Origin: Gryganskiella cystojenkinii
Lineage: Eukaryota > Mortierellomycota > Mortierellomycetes > Mortierellales > Mortierellaceae
NCBI GenBank assembly: GCA_015852425.1
Contig: JAAAIG010000309.1
Coordinates: 7,451 to 39,176 of the forward strand
Length of the DNA stretch: 31,726 nt
Direction of reading: 5' to 3'
Each line of letters begins with the position of its first letter. Within the stretch, counting starts at the first letter, position 1. The position numbers were made by a program, and so were the translations under genes. This document shows, one piece after another, positions 19,943-30,575 of this stretch. The notes under the pieces were generated by a model, which saw nothing but the letters and a program-made list of their open reading frames with translations, searched no databases and was not told where the DNA came from.

Positions 19943-22267
19943 ATGCCCAACTTACTCTCCTGGGCTCAACGGCAACTCAAACCGTCTTTTCCGTCTTCTT
20001 CTCCTCCCTCGGGAACAAAATCGAAAAGAAGCAGCTTCAACAACAGGTTCCTCTCCGCAACCATTATCACCACCACAGCCACCACCAACTCGTCTACAGT
20101 CTCCAAAAAGATCCCCTTTGCCCTCACTCTCCCCGAGATCCTCGAACGCATCCTTCTTTTCCTCAGCAATCATCGACGCAGAACCGTCGCTTACCTTGTC
20201 TGTAAACAATGGCACGCGGTCGGTTGCAAGATCGGTCATTTTCCTCAAACCCCGTCTTCCAAAATTTACTTTTCCGTCCACAACGACACCCTTGCCCTCA
20301 TCCAGCGACAACGCCTGACCAAAGAGGAAGAAGAACAACAACAGTTCAAGGATAACCGTCCCTCAGGTTGGAAACGCTGTGAAGTGCTCACCATCACCGT
20401 CACAGCCTCCTCCAGTACGCTCCGCATTCGGAACGAGGAAAACGAGGAGACCGTCGCGTTCAACGCTCAGATCCAACAAAAGGCTAGTCCCTATCTCCCT
20501 TCACCAGACTGGCTACAATCTCTAGTCACAATTCTCGAAAGAGCTCAGCAGGACCGAGGCGAGTTTTCAAGAGTCAAGGATCTGAGATTCACAGGGTACT
20601 TGGTTATGACCGCGTTCGGGACAAAGATTTTATCCCTGTTCTCGAGAACCATGACTATCCTGAGACTCGATCATGATCTCATGGACGGACTCGTGGATTT
20701 CCATCAGATTGCGATCGCCTGTCCGGATCTCGAGGAACTCTATGTAGAGATACCGCCGGTTCGAAATTTTTACGGTGTCTTGCCCACTTCTGGAAAAACA
20801 GCTACCGCGGTCCAGAAACCGAATGATGTCTTTTACAGCAAGATCCCGACCCTGAAACGCTTAAAGGTCCTCGAACTCGAAATCCGGTATCAACGACGAT
20901 CACTCATGGATGTCATCCTCGAGGCTTGCCCCAATATCACAGCACTTCGACTCGCTTGGGATGAAGAAGAGGATGGATTCAACCGCCCCGATTTCTATCA
21001 GCACCTCGCAGGTCTCTACCCAGCCAAGACCTTGGAATCCCTGGATCTTGCCAGTCTCGGGTACGCCATGACCTTGCGAGAGATGAACCGGTTCCTGGAA
21101 TTGTTCCCGGACAGGACTCAATGGTGTTATGGCAATCCAGAAACCTATGTGTTTGTGAGGGGGGTCGAGGCTCGAATCGAATGTCTTACAGAGTTAGAGT
21201 TGTCGAGCTCAAGAACAGATCGTTTGGGTGTCGTCGAGTTTGAGGAGACTTTACACAAAATCCTCTGCAAGGCCCCTAATCTGATTCATGCCCGTTGCCC
21301 GAATGTTCGATACGATGTTTCACATATGGATGTGAACGATGTCCTCGAATTCCATGGAGGGTACCGTCGTCGAACGCTCCCTAAGGGAGTCCATCAACCC
21401 AGAAACGATTTCTTGTCTGGAGTCATCACAGAGGATGAACCCCGTGCAGCTGCGATCTGGGTTTGTCGAAACCTGAAGACCCTTCAAATCCTGATCTATG
21501 CCAAGAGTGAACGTGAAGCCGAGGATGGCGAGGTTGCGAACGGTCTCGTCATCTTTGGGTACTTGAGTCGAGTCTGCCCCAACCTCGAGGAATTACAACT
21601 CAAGAAACAGATTTTCCATTTCGGATTTCCAGGTGGGTTTTGTCTGTTGACTCGGTTACACAACCTGGAACGGCTCAAGATCACGACCAAGATGATGAGG
21701 ATGCAAGTTCCCAGGGATCTAAACTGGATTCGTCGTACACCCACGATCTCACCCACGAGTTGGATCACAAACTCAAGAGGAATGATGCAAATCAAGGAAA
21801 TGGTTCAACCCGGTATGGTCGGACCGGATTCCATGTGCGGAGCAAATCAAGAGCCGTTTTCTTCTCCGTTCTCGTCTTCCTCTCCTTCTTTTTCTTCTTC
21901 TGCTTATGCGTCCTCCAAGATCCTGAGCAACAACGGCAGCGGTAGTATCGGCAAGGGAACCAACAACTACAACAGCAAGGTCGACAGGCGCGTCCAGTGG
22001 AAGACCTCGATGCCGAACCCCAAAGATCCGGACCTAACACTATTGGGTCGTCCCGAGGACTTGATGGATTGGTCCAAACATCATCATGAACGTCTCAACG
22101 GATCCGGTGACCCTCGCCCGTGTTGGCCCCGACTTGAACAGTTCGAGTTCGTGACCCAGTACATCGAAGCCGAACAAATGTACGATCTCGAACGGTTTAT
22201 GAAGGAAACAAGGCGAGAGGTCGATTTTGTCGTCGATCTGATCCCTGGTGGATGGGGCGTGTATTAA
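19943..22267 (+). CDS. F-box protein with divergent leucine-rich repeats (774 aa, intronless)
   Basis: The start at 19943 has A at -3 in ACCATG. An in-frame ATG at 19820 would add 41 residues of Ser/His-rich leader translation and is less likely. An F-box lies at about residues 57-95 (PFALTLPEILERILLFLSNH, then AYLVCKQWHAVG). Behind it is an irregular LRR-like solenoid with phrases such as CPDLEELYVEIPPV, ACPNITALRLAW, TLESLDLASL, CRNLKTLQILIYA, CPNLEELQLKKQI and HNLERLKITTK. Near residues 636-680 a Ser/Asn/Gly-rich insertion interrupts the repeats, and the protein ends VDLIPGGWGVY. F-box proteins bind Skp1 and select substrates for SCF ubiquitin ligases; the target here is unknown. The gene converges on the calcium-pump gene, with only 176 bp between stop codons. 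Confidence 0.85.
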   Translation: MPNLLSWAQRQLKPSFPSSSPPSGTKSKRSSFNNRFLSATIITTTATTNSSTVSKKIPFALTLPEILERILLFLSNHRRRTVAYLVCKQWHAVGCKIGHFPQTPSSKIYFSVHNDTLALIQRQRLTKEEEEQQQFKDNRPSGWKRCEVLTITVTASSSTLRIRNEENEETVAFNAQIQQKASPYLPSPDWLQSLVTILERAQQDRGEFSRVKDLRFTGYLVMTAFGTKILSLFSRTMTILRLDHDLMDGLVDFHQIAIACPDLEELYVEIPPVRNFYGVLPTSGKTATAVQKPNDVFYSKIPTLKRLKVLELEIRYQRRSLMDVILEACPNITALRLAWDEEEDGFNRPDFYQHLAGLYPAKTLESLDLASLGYAMTLREMNRFLELFPDRTQWCYGNPETYVFVRGVEARIECLTELELSSSRTDRLGVVEFEETLHKILCKAPNLIHARCPNVRYDVSHMDVNDVLEFHGGYRRRTLPKGVHQPRNDFLSGVITEDEPRAAAIWVCRNLKTLQILIYAKSEREAEDGEVANGLVIFGYLSRVCPNLEELQLKKQIFHFGFPGGFCLLTRLHNLERLKITTKMMRMQVPRDLNWIRRTPTISPTSWITNSRGMMQIKEMVQPGMVGPDSMCGANQEPFSSPFSSSSPSFSSSAYASSKILSNNGSGSIGKGTNNYNSKVDRRVQWKTSMPNPKDPDLTLLGRPEDLMDWSKHHHERLNGSGDPRPCWPRLEQFEFVTQYIEAEQMYDLERFMKETRREVDFVVDLIPGGWGVY

Positions 22268-22443
22268 AAACAGTGCAAGCCATTTCTTGGAGAAAAATAA
22301 AACCATTTTTACTTCTCTCTTTTTTTTTATTGACTACCATCCACTTGCAGCCTTCTTTCTTGAAATGGCCAATTTTTTGGTAAGTTTATACAGAAAAAAA
22401 AATATATACACTCAAAAATTAACCCAGCTACTTCTTCTCCTCT

Positions 22444-25400
22444 TTAGTTACGGTCATCAGATCCGAGGTTCTTGAACGTCCTCTTCCACAAGGACTCGGT
22501 CGCGTTCTCCTGAGTCTGGGGGTGACGGGGACCACCACGCTTGGTCTTGCGGATAGCATCAAACAACTTGTTCGAATCCGAGACCTGGCGGGTTGCTCCC
22601 TCCCAACGCAACTGAGCAGGGCTAACCAGGGGCTGGCGCTCCTCAGACTGGTGCGAGATCACAGACTCGGGGATCAAGCGCGCAGGCAACAGGCGCAAGA
22701 AGAGACCGACAGGGAGCGAGAGCGAACCGATCGCCAAAGTGACCAACCACTGGTTGCCGGTCAGGGGCACAGTCTTGAAGGCCTGACCACCAAACTGGAC
22801 AATGATAAACTGACCACCAATCACCACAAACTGAACCAGGATAAAGATCTTGTTGTTGTGCAAGTTCTTGAACACGTTCAAGGAATCATCGATACGACGA
22901 CAGTTCAACTCGTTGAAGACCTGGAGGAAGACAAAAGTGTTGAAGATCATGGTACGCAAAACATTGAGCTGACCGGGCAATTCGAGATGGAAGAGCTGCG
23001 CACCATACTTCAGCAAAGCCAAGTTCAGTGTAATCTGGAAAATTGCCTGACCGAGAATCATCTTCCACATGTTAAAGTTGATCAGAGGAGCCGTCTTGGA
23101 GGTTGGGAGACGCTTGAGAACCTCCTGGCTTGGGGGCTCGGTGGCGAGGGCAAGGGCGGCAAGGGTATCCATGATCAAGTTGACCCAGAGCAATTGGACA
23201 GCAGAGAGGACAGATTGGTTATCATCGGAAGCAATAGCGGAGATGAATGAAAGGACGACGGCGGTGATGTTGACAGTCAACTGGAACTGGAGGAACTTGC
23301 GAACCGAGTCGTTAACAGCACGACCCCACATCAACGACTTCAAGATACTGCTAAAGTTGTCATCCATCAAGACAATGGCCGAGGCCTCCTTGGCGACCTC
23401 AGTTCCGGTAATACCCATTGAGAATCCAACATCGGCCATCTTCAACGCGGGACCATCGTTGGTACCATCACCAGTGACAGCAACAACCTCGCCGAGCTCC
23501 TGGAGACGACGGACGACAATAGTCTTATCAGTAGGAGACGAACGGGCCAATACCTGAAGACGCTTCACAGCCTCGGTTTGCTCCTCTTTGGACAAGGCAC
23601 GGAACTCAGGACCGGTCATGGCCAAACCACCCTTAATCAAGATTCCAGCGTTCTTAGCAATGGCACGAGCAGTCTGAATGTTATCACCAGTGATCATACG
23701 GACAGTAACACCGGCCTTGGCGAAATCACGAACAGACTCGACAACTCCAGGGCGAAGGGGATCCTGAATACCAACGACACCGAGACAAACCAACTTGGAG
23801 TTGGGGGCCTCCTCATCCGTAAACTTCTTGTAATCATGAGACGAAACATCGCGGTACGAGAGAGCGATGGTACGGAGAGCCTTGTCGGCATACTGGGAAA
23901 TGATTTGATCGAAACGGGCACGTGCATTATCATCCAGGGACTTGGTATGACCCTCAGAATCGACATAGTGAGTGCAGGAACGGAGAACAATCTCCGAGGC
24001 ACCCTTGACATAGAGACGATACTTTTCGGGACCCTCGGGGGTCTCGACGACACAAGACATGGTCTTCTTCATGGACGAGAATGGGTAAACCTTGACGACC
24101 TTGACATCCGCACGAATATTGCTGTAAGAGGCACCCAAGGACTTGATGAAACCCAAAAGAGCCGATTCGGTCTTGGAGCCAATAAAAGCCAAGTTACCAC
24201 GCTCATCCTTGTCCTCGAAAGCAGAAGAATTCAAAGCGATACCCTCAATGATGGCTTGAGCAACATCGGGCGCGACCTCGGCTTTCCAGGTCTTGGCCTT
24301 GTCAGCACCGACAAAAGGATGAAGGGAAAGAGTTCCCTCAACAACTGTCATCTTGTTCTGAGTCAAAGTTCCGGTCTTGTCCGAGCAAACAGTGGTGGCA
24401 TTACCCATGGTCTCACAGGCAGAGAGAACACGGACCAAGTTGTTATCCTTCAACATCTGAGTCGTGGCATAGGCAAGAGCCAAAGTGACCGCCATGGGGA
24501 GACCCTCAGGAACAGCGACAACAACGATGGTAATCGCCTGAATGACAATCTTGACCATATCCGAAAAGATCTGGGAACCAGAGGGGTAGTCCTCATCCGA
24601 CAACGAGGCCTGGACAAAGTACTTGACAATCAAGGTGACCAACATGGCGATCGCAGCAGCCATACCGAGCTTGGCAATCGATTCAGCAAGACTATCCAAC
24701 TTGACCTGAAGAGGGGTTTCCTCGGGAGCGGCCTCACGCATCGCCATCATGGTCTTTCCAAAGAACGAGTTGGAACCGACAGCAGTAACCAGCATCTGAC
24801 CGGATCCATCCAAAACCTTGGAGCCCGAAATGATGTAACATTTCTCCTCGGGATCCTTTTTCAATGCATCGGATTCACCCGTAGCTGAGGACTCGTCGCA
24901 GGTGATGTTGTGAGATTTGAGGATAATACCATCGACTGCCAAAAGATCACCGGGTTCCATCAACATGATATCACCGACCTGAACTTCCTTGACATTGATC
25001 TCTTGTTCACGACCATCGCGCAAGAGCTTGACGTTACGGTCATCCTTCTTGGCGTTCAGCTTGCGGAACTGACGTTCCTTCTGGTAATCGTTAATGGCGT
25101 TTGTGAACACGACGGCGGCGACGGCGGCCAAGATGGCGGCACCCTCGACCCAACCGACACGGGGTTCACCTTCCTCATGGTGGGGACCATAATCCTCATA
25201 GATGGAGACACCGAGCGAGACGACGGCGGCGATCGACAAAAGGACTATTTTTTCGTTTCAATTGTAAAGAAAAGAGAAGGGCGGCGACAGAACGAGCGAG
25301 ATTATCAGTGAGTATGTCATTTTCTTTTCGGAAAGGATCGATTGAAAGAGAAGAGCCCAATGGAATGGATTGGAGGGTTGACAATATAAAAAAAAAAATG

Positions 25401-26690
25401 CCGGAGGGTAAATTTGCTTTTTTGGTATCTTACTCAAAGTGCGGTCATCGTAGGCTTTCTTTACAAGGGACCAGAAGGATGCGCTCTGAACCGTGGGCAG
25501 AACCTATAGAAGATTCCATTGTATTTTGTAGTTATTTTTTGATATTTTATGGGATATAAGAGAAGAGATGACGAAAGAAAAGACCATAAAAAGTAGAGTA
25601 ACACTGAGTTAGTGGGTGATCATCCTTCGCTAATTTAAATCCTCTTTTCTTGAACTTGGACGCAATCGTATGTTAGTTTTGCTGTCTCTTTCCACCTTTG
25701 ACCTTTGTGTTGCTCAAAGCTTTGCTGTTTTCTATCTCTCCCCTCTTAAGCCTTGACTCATGGCCTTTTTTTTTTTTTCCTTCCCGAGGAGGTGCTATGC
25801 ATATGATTGCGTCGTTGTAGCGTTGCGTTCGAACAAAGGAAAAGTCGAGTTCCAGATCACCTTTTTCTCCCCCTTTCTTTCACTTCCCTGACTCTCCTTG
25901 CGTTCACGTAAATTTTCTCAGTTTTCCCAGGCAATGCCCAGATTTTTTTCCTTCTTCTCCCATGCATAAACGAATACAAACGAAAAGAAACAAGACAAGC
26001 ATGGGGCAAAATAAAACCTCCCCCAGGGCCCAAAGCGCGCTGCTCTCGCATGAATACCAAAAGACCAAAAATAAAGAAAGGTCGAACAAGAAAAAAAAAA
26101 CTTCTCCATGGCAATTTAAAAAAAAAAATTCAATTCAAAACGGCGTCCAAAATAGAAACCAAAGAATAAAATTACGCGGGACTTTTTTTTTTCATAAATG
26201 GACACCTCCTTCCCAGGGGCCAAACAACAGAAACAGGTCCAGGTCCCCATCTTTTCACACACTCACACGGTCTTGTTGTGACCAATTGGGTGATAACCAT
26301 CGTTGCAAGTCTCGAGTATTTCCATCCTTGTTCCCCCCCCCCCCCCCCCATTCACTTCATATCGTGGTTAATTGAACATCAACGTCCGATTTCGAGACTT
26401 ACGTTGCGTCCAAATGCCTTGGAACGGGCAGCAAACTTGACTTCATCGGAATGACCGGTTGACTGTGCACTGGCCTCATCCGAGTGAAGACCGACCTTGG
26501 GATCGACCCTCAAACCCTCCAAGATCTTGGCAATACCTCCCATCTGGGATGGAAGCTTGGGTCCAGTAGGGTCTGTCAGGGGAGCGAGATCTTCAACAGT
26601 GTAAGCGAATCCTCCTTGGTTACTGCTACCGCGGGCCGAGTGACCGTTGGAGTGACCGAGCAAAGGCTCGCGTGCTTGGTCGCGAGACAT
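22444..26690 (-). CDS. P2B-type (PMCA/PMC1-like) calcium-transporting ATPase (1052 aa, 3 exons)
   Basis: Exons 26690-26403 (96 codons), 25503-25434 (70 bp) and 25244-22444 join in phase. The small middle exon supplies VLPTVQSASFWSLVKKAYDD before RTL-ILLSIAAVVSLGVSIYED, exactly the conserved P2B junction. The pump drives cytosolic Ca2+ into the vacuole or out of the cell using ATP. Hallmarks are PEGLP in M4, the actuator TGES (241-244), DKTGTLT with phospho-Asp408, KGASE, TGDN, and the hinge TGDGTNDGPAL starting at 710. About ten membrane segments are visible. The 50-residue tail has QLRW, then KLFDAIRKTKR at about 997-1022, which resembles the calmodulin-binding domain of animal PMCAs; yeast Pmc1 lacks that tail as I know it. 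Codon use is strongly biased, leaving long open antisense frames and suggesting high expression. Intron 1 is unusually long (899 bp). Confidence 0.95.
26333..26349. repeat. Homopolymer of 17 C in intron 1 of the calcium-pump gene
   Basis: Seventeen consecutive C residues lie about 55 bp inside the first intron, near its donor end, and read as a G run on the transcript. Such a run is prone to length variation and to assembly error. Confidence 0.9.
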
Positions 26691-27481
26691 CGGTTTAGAA
26701 AATAAAGAATAAGAAAAAAAAAACGAGTGTTTGTGGTTGTTTTTTTTGTGTGGGGAGGGACACAAAGGAGGAGGAAAGGAGGGAGGAGGAGAGGTGTAGA
26801 GGAGAAAAAGAGAAAAAGAAAAAAAGAATTGAAAAAAAGAAAAAAGGAATGAATTCGAATTCGAGGAATGACGAACGCTCTCATTTCTTTTTGGTGTTTC
26901 TGCGCTCCAAGAGTCTTTGGACGAGGGCTAAAGGGGTCCCTTTCTCTTCGATTATGCAGTTCCCTTCTTGTGTACAAATGGCGGGACGAGAAACACAAGG
27001 AAGACCAAAAAAACCCTGACTTGAACCTTTCTGGGAGAAGACCCAAAAACCAATTTTTAATGTTTTCCTTGGCTTGCTTTGCTAATGAAATTCATTATTG
27101 CTCAGAGACAAATGCAAAACCCGCACAGAAAGATCCCCTTTAGCCAGTGACAAGCGGAGATGACCGCACGGCCGTTGCACAAAAAAGAGGCGAAAATAAC
27201 CCGCCTCTGCTCCCGTTCGTTCGTTTCTTTCTGTTCTTTCTCTCAATCTTGTCATGGACCTAGCCCAGAAAAGGTTTCTGTTTGTTGTTGTGTTGTTGTG
27301 GTTGTCCTTTTGCCTATTTGTTCGAGAAAACAAACAACTGTTTTTCTTTTGTTTGTAGCTTTGTTGTCAACCCGCGGAAAGATACCACTGTTCTCTTTGA
27401 ACGACCGTGAGAGTTGAGATAGGAAGAGATTCTACGCGCATGAAAACGTTGAAAACCACACTCAGCACAGGGGTTAAAGAC

Positions 27482-27509
27482 AAAAAAAAAAAAAAAAGGG
27501 GGGGGGGGG
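27482..27509. repeat. A16-G12 homopolymer junction
   Basis: A run of about 16 A is followed directly by about 12 G. This may be a composite simple repeat or an assembly weak spot. Exact run lengths were counted by eye. Confidence 0.8.
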
Positions 27510-27639
27510 AATGGCACAATATGCTCTGCGATATTACAGGTTGATCTTCTTTTCAAGGGGAAAGAGTCAATGAGTCTAGAAGAGACTCTCTAACTTCCAT
27601 GGGGAAGTGCGGAAAGAACAGAATAGGTGGAATAAAATG

Positions 27640-27918
27640 ACTGAGAAGTTGTTGAAGTCGCGATCGTGTCCTCTGCAGGGGATCAAACCATCAAGCTCTT
27701 TTGCAATGGTGACGAAATGAGTTTAATGAATTATTTTCGTTGAATGATTATCGTTAAACCCGGAAGACAAGACGCCTCTTTCAATCTTCAAGATGCATCC
27801 GCTACGGCGAGTTTGCTCAGGGTGAGGATCAGGTTCAGAAGACAGGGTCAGGTAAGACGCTGAAGAATTGACTTATTCGCTATTGTGTGTTATCTGTTTT
27901 ACAGATAGTTTGAAGTAA
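27640..27918 (+). pseudogene. Probable protein-coding relic (WD40-blade-like or Crinkler-header-like) with intron-like element
   Basis: On the plus strand, codons around 27658-27708 read AIVSSAGDQTIKLFCNGDEM in one open stretch bounded by stops. GDQTIKLF matches the D strand of a WD40 blade; alternatively TIKLFC-GDE resembles the header of Crinkler-type proteins. Downstream, GTAAGA at 27852 and TGTTTTACAG ending at 27904 delimit a 53-bp intron-like element. Removing it gives RYGEFAQGEDQVQKTGS joined to DSLK and a stop at 27918. The two coding-like pieces are in different frames without a clear connecting splice, so I call it a relic, tail to tail with the orphan gene. Motif resemblance is observed; gene identity is uncertain. 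Confidence 0.3.
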
Positions 27919-28090
27919 AAAAAATCGTAGCTAGGGAGAGCTTCGATCATTTCTCTTTTCTTTGAATCGAGCACGGATAGGATAGGAAGCATAGGGATGA
28001 GATGGGACCAGGTACGGATCGAGTGGGACGAGTGCCGACGACAATCTCGGACCGCAAGCGTGGCTGATGACCCCCGGATCCAGTTGACAC

Positions 28091-28732
28091 TTAATAAAGT
28101 GCTCGTTTCTCACCTGCGAACAAACCAAGTCCATCAACAAGATCGGCCAAAAGCCCTTCTATGGCCGGAACATGGAATTGATAGTGATGCATCCTTCCAC
28201 GTTCTTCCTTGGTTTCTCTCGCTTGATCGATGAGTCCACGCAGATTTTCGTCAAGAAGCTGCCCTTCACACTTGTGTGATTTTTCGTACTTGACATCGTC
28301 CGCAATATAGTAGTTGTGCGTCCTGTTGCTCTCGATGCTGCCAAACTGGGTGTCAGGAATCTCCGAGTGTTTCGCATACTTCAGCTTACGCTTGATTCCT
28401 TCGAAGATGTAGAATGTTCGGTAAGAATACACCAAGAACTTGCCGCCAGAAACTCGAACAATGACAGCCCCTTTGTACTTAGAAGAGTCGCTTATGTTGA
28501 TGAACAAATCGAACGCCCAGTGTACAGCCATGCTGCCGTTGGAGTACCCGAAGAACCAAAACCATTCTTTGCACGCCTTATGTGCATTCTGACGCTCCAC
28601 GTAGTCATAGTCGACAAGTAGTTCAAGAGAACCGAACCATGGCGACACGAAGCAGGTAAACGGGACGTTGTTTTTAGAACACCAGTCCTTCGCGCATTCT
28701 CCAGCGAGCATGTTGCGGCGGCTGTTGGACAT
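28091..28732 (-). CDS. Orphan protein of unknown function (213 aa)
   Basis: I do not recognise the family. The start at 28732 (AACATG, A at -3) gives MSNSRRNMLAGECAKDW onward; an in-frame ATG at 28918 would add 62 Arg/Ser-rich residues in a weak context. The protein has no signal peptide or membrane segment. It is rich in aromatic and Cys residues early on (CFVSPWFGSLELLVDYDY, KEWFWFFGYSNGSMAVHWAF), then basic (YIFEGIKRKLKYAKHSE), ending in a helical region (LLDENLRGLIDQARETKEER). Before the stop, the codons for GLFAG contain CAG/GTGAGA, a good donor. Splicing to GGTCATCAG at about 28064 would replace the last residues with a 60-residue alternative tail ending near 27855. I cannot choose between these ends. 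Length and coherent composition support a real gene, probably lineage-restricted. Confidence 0.6.
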   Translation of the reverse strand: MSNSRRNMLAGECAKDWCSKNNVPFTCFVSPWFGSLELLVDYDYVERQNAHKACKEWFWFFGYSNGSMAVHWAFDLFINISDSSKYKGAVIVRVSGGKFLVYSYRTFYIFEGIKRKLKYAKHSEIPDTQFGSIESNRTHNYYIADDVKYEKSHKCEGQLLDENLRGLIDQARETKEERGRMHHYQFHVPAIEGLLADLVDGLGLFAGEKRALY

Positions 28733-29253
28733 GTTTGGCTGCAAGGGGATGAGAAAAGGTGGATGCTGATGAGAGCGCTGGTGATTAGTTCCTTGACGAT
28801 TTGGATTTGCCAACGTGCAAAGAGGTGGTGTTAGTGAAGGAAAGGAGAGAGAAAGAAGGAAAAAAGGTCTGCGTGCTGCGTGTCGCATCCAAAAGACCCT
28901 GCAGCGTATTGCCACCATTAGTCACGCCTCTGTACCACATTGGCAACATGTCAAGCGAGATGATCGAGACATATCCCGATTTGGTTGCACTGCCGCATTC
29001 CTCTCACAACTTCAATTAGCAAGCAAGAATCTTGAATATACCTTTTACGGTTTTACCACCTTGATCCCTGTTCCCCATTTACACCCTTTATACTTTCACC
29101 CTCGACCAGACTCGGAAAGGTCATCCTGCCCTGCCGCAGTCCTGGTTCACGACACTACGATGCGCCTTGGATGCGTTGATTAAGAACGACAGCGACTTTT
29201 TTAATGACATTTTACTAGTATAGTTCCTTGCAAGAGTGGGGAGGTGTTTTGTC
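28733..29253. other. Promoter region of the orphan gene and 3' flank of the 7TM gene
   Basis: A 520-bp stretch lies between two minus-strand genes. I see an open in-frame stretch upstream of the orphan start (to 28918), probably chance, and no other feature. Confidence 0.5.
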
Positions 29254-30575
29254 CTAGATGGCCTCAGCTGCCACTGTTGGTAATTCTTCACGATAGGCGT
29301 GGTATTCTTCAACATAGGCCTCAACCGTTGTGACATGAGTCTCAATCTGACCCTTCTCATAGATCGTCGATAAATTCTGTTTGCCACCACTCGTCATCTC
29401 TCCACCTCCACCACCAATCGTTTGAACACCACCGCCAGCTCCATGCTTCGGAGACGAGGAATTCGACCGGGAATGCGCTCGATTCGTCACCCAATGGATT
29501 GCAATCGCGTTCAGGGTCACATCCGCCGTACACGACGACAAACAGATCAAACCTCGTTCTCGACCTTGGAAATAAGCCAAAGTAAAGATGTTGCAAGAAC
29601 TCAACAATAAGGCCACAAGTGAACCTACAAGTGTTCTTCTCGCGACATCACGAAGTCGGCTCTTGGAGGGTCCTTGCATATTAGATTTGGAGCTCATCAG
29701 GGGACGAATGAACAACATCGTTAACCAGGACGACAGGAAGAGGTCGTAGAGAATCAACGGAAGAGCAGACGCGCGAAGGAGTCCGATATGACAGATACCG
29801 TTCTCGTCGATCGCGGAGGCTTTGAAGACTATCATCAAGACCAGCACGCCGATATAGGGGGTCATTAGGCACATGTTGACTCGGTAGAGCTGCGAGATAG
29901 ATAACAAGGACAAAAAGTGGGCAACGAGCATGAGCAACGTATTCTTTTTCTTGTAATAATACATAAATCTTGGCTGTAAGCACAGACCAACACGACAAGC
30001 ATGGACCAAATGCATGAAAAGAAGAAGAATAAAAAATCTGACGTTCCGCTCCGTCACTACTATTCCTCGTTTCACCTTTTCTTCTTTCTCGTCTTTTATC
30101 TTACCATAAAGTTTCTTCGTGTGATGCCGATCGCGGTAACGACATAGACTTTTTCCATCAAGAACAAATAGATAATGATCTTGGAGGCCGCATAAAGGAT
30201 GATACAGGTGATGATTGACAAGTCGCACGACAACGCGTTGTTGTCGTTCGTCTGGACCAGCTGTGCAGCAATAAACGAAAAAGTCCAAGAGACCAAGTAA
30301 AGCGCAATGACCAGACCTCGCGCATAGTTGATTGTACTCATTTTTGTCCCCGCGGTCTTTCGACCGAACAGCAGGGACATGAGTGTAATGCAACCCAGTG
30401 AGATCAACAGGGACACGGTCTCTGTTTATTGGGAGTTTATTTTAAAGGAAAAAAAAGATAGTCTTCGCGTTAGTCTTATGTGCTCGTCGGCTTTACTTTT
30501 TTTATATGAGGAGGAAAAGTTACCTTGGATATCGGGCGAATGCAACCCGATCTCTTCGGGATTGAAGGTCGACAT
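29254..30575 (-). CDS. Multi-pass membrane protein of unknown function, 7-8 TM (362 aa, 3 exons)
   Basis: Exons 30575-30524 (17 codons plus one base), 30421-30105 and 29973-29254 join in phase through introns of 102 and 131 bp. The short N-terminus MSTFNPEEIGLHSPDIQ has no signal peptide. Hydrophobic segments lie at about residues 20-37, 52-73, 84-106, 135-153, 160-176, 190-212 and 236-257, with a weaker one at 265-285. Conserved-looking loop phrases are LMEKVYVV after TM3 and MTPYIGV at TM5. The cytosolic-type tail is Gly-rich (GGGVQTIGGGGGEM), then acidic and aromatic (YVEEYHAYREE). The topology resembles fungal receptor-like 7TM proteins, but no GPCR family motif is certain, so I assign no function. 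An upstream in-frame ATG at 30644 would add 23 residues and is less likely. Confidence 0.75.

Larger units (their letters stand above)
26691..28090. other. Intergenic region upstream of the calcium pump, with coding relic
   Basis: About 1.4 kb lies between the calcium-pump start and the orphan gene's stop. The first 200 bp read as a pyrimidine-rich leader on the minus strand. A GAATTCGAATTCGAGG stretch is near 26850. An A16-G12 homopolymer junction lies near 27482-27509. A plus-strand relic with an intron-like element lies at about 27640-27918, listed separately. If the orphan gene is spliced at its 3' end, its last exon would also fall here (28063 downwards). Confidence 0.45.

Noticed and set aside
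23578..24888. 436-codon open frame on the plus strand, antisense to the calcium-pump gene (with others at 22522-23250 and 23069-23557)
   Set aside because: It mirrors the strongly biased codon use of the real gene, which avoids TTA, CTA and TCA, the codons that read as stops in antisense. The translation is low-complexity and has no family motifs.
28733..28918. 62-residue Arg-rich N-terminal extension of the orphan protein, possible targeting signal
   Set aside because: The upstream ATG lacks a purine at -3 and the sequence is low complexity; the start at 28732 has A at -3. Not fully excluded.
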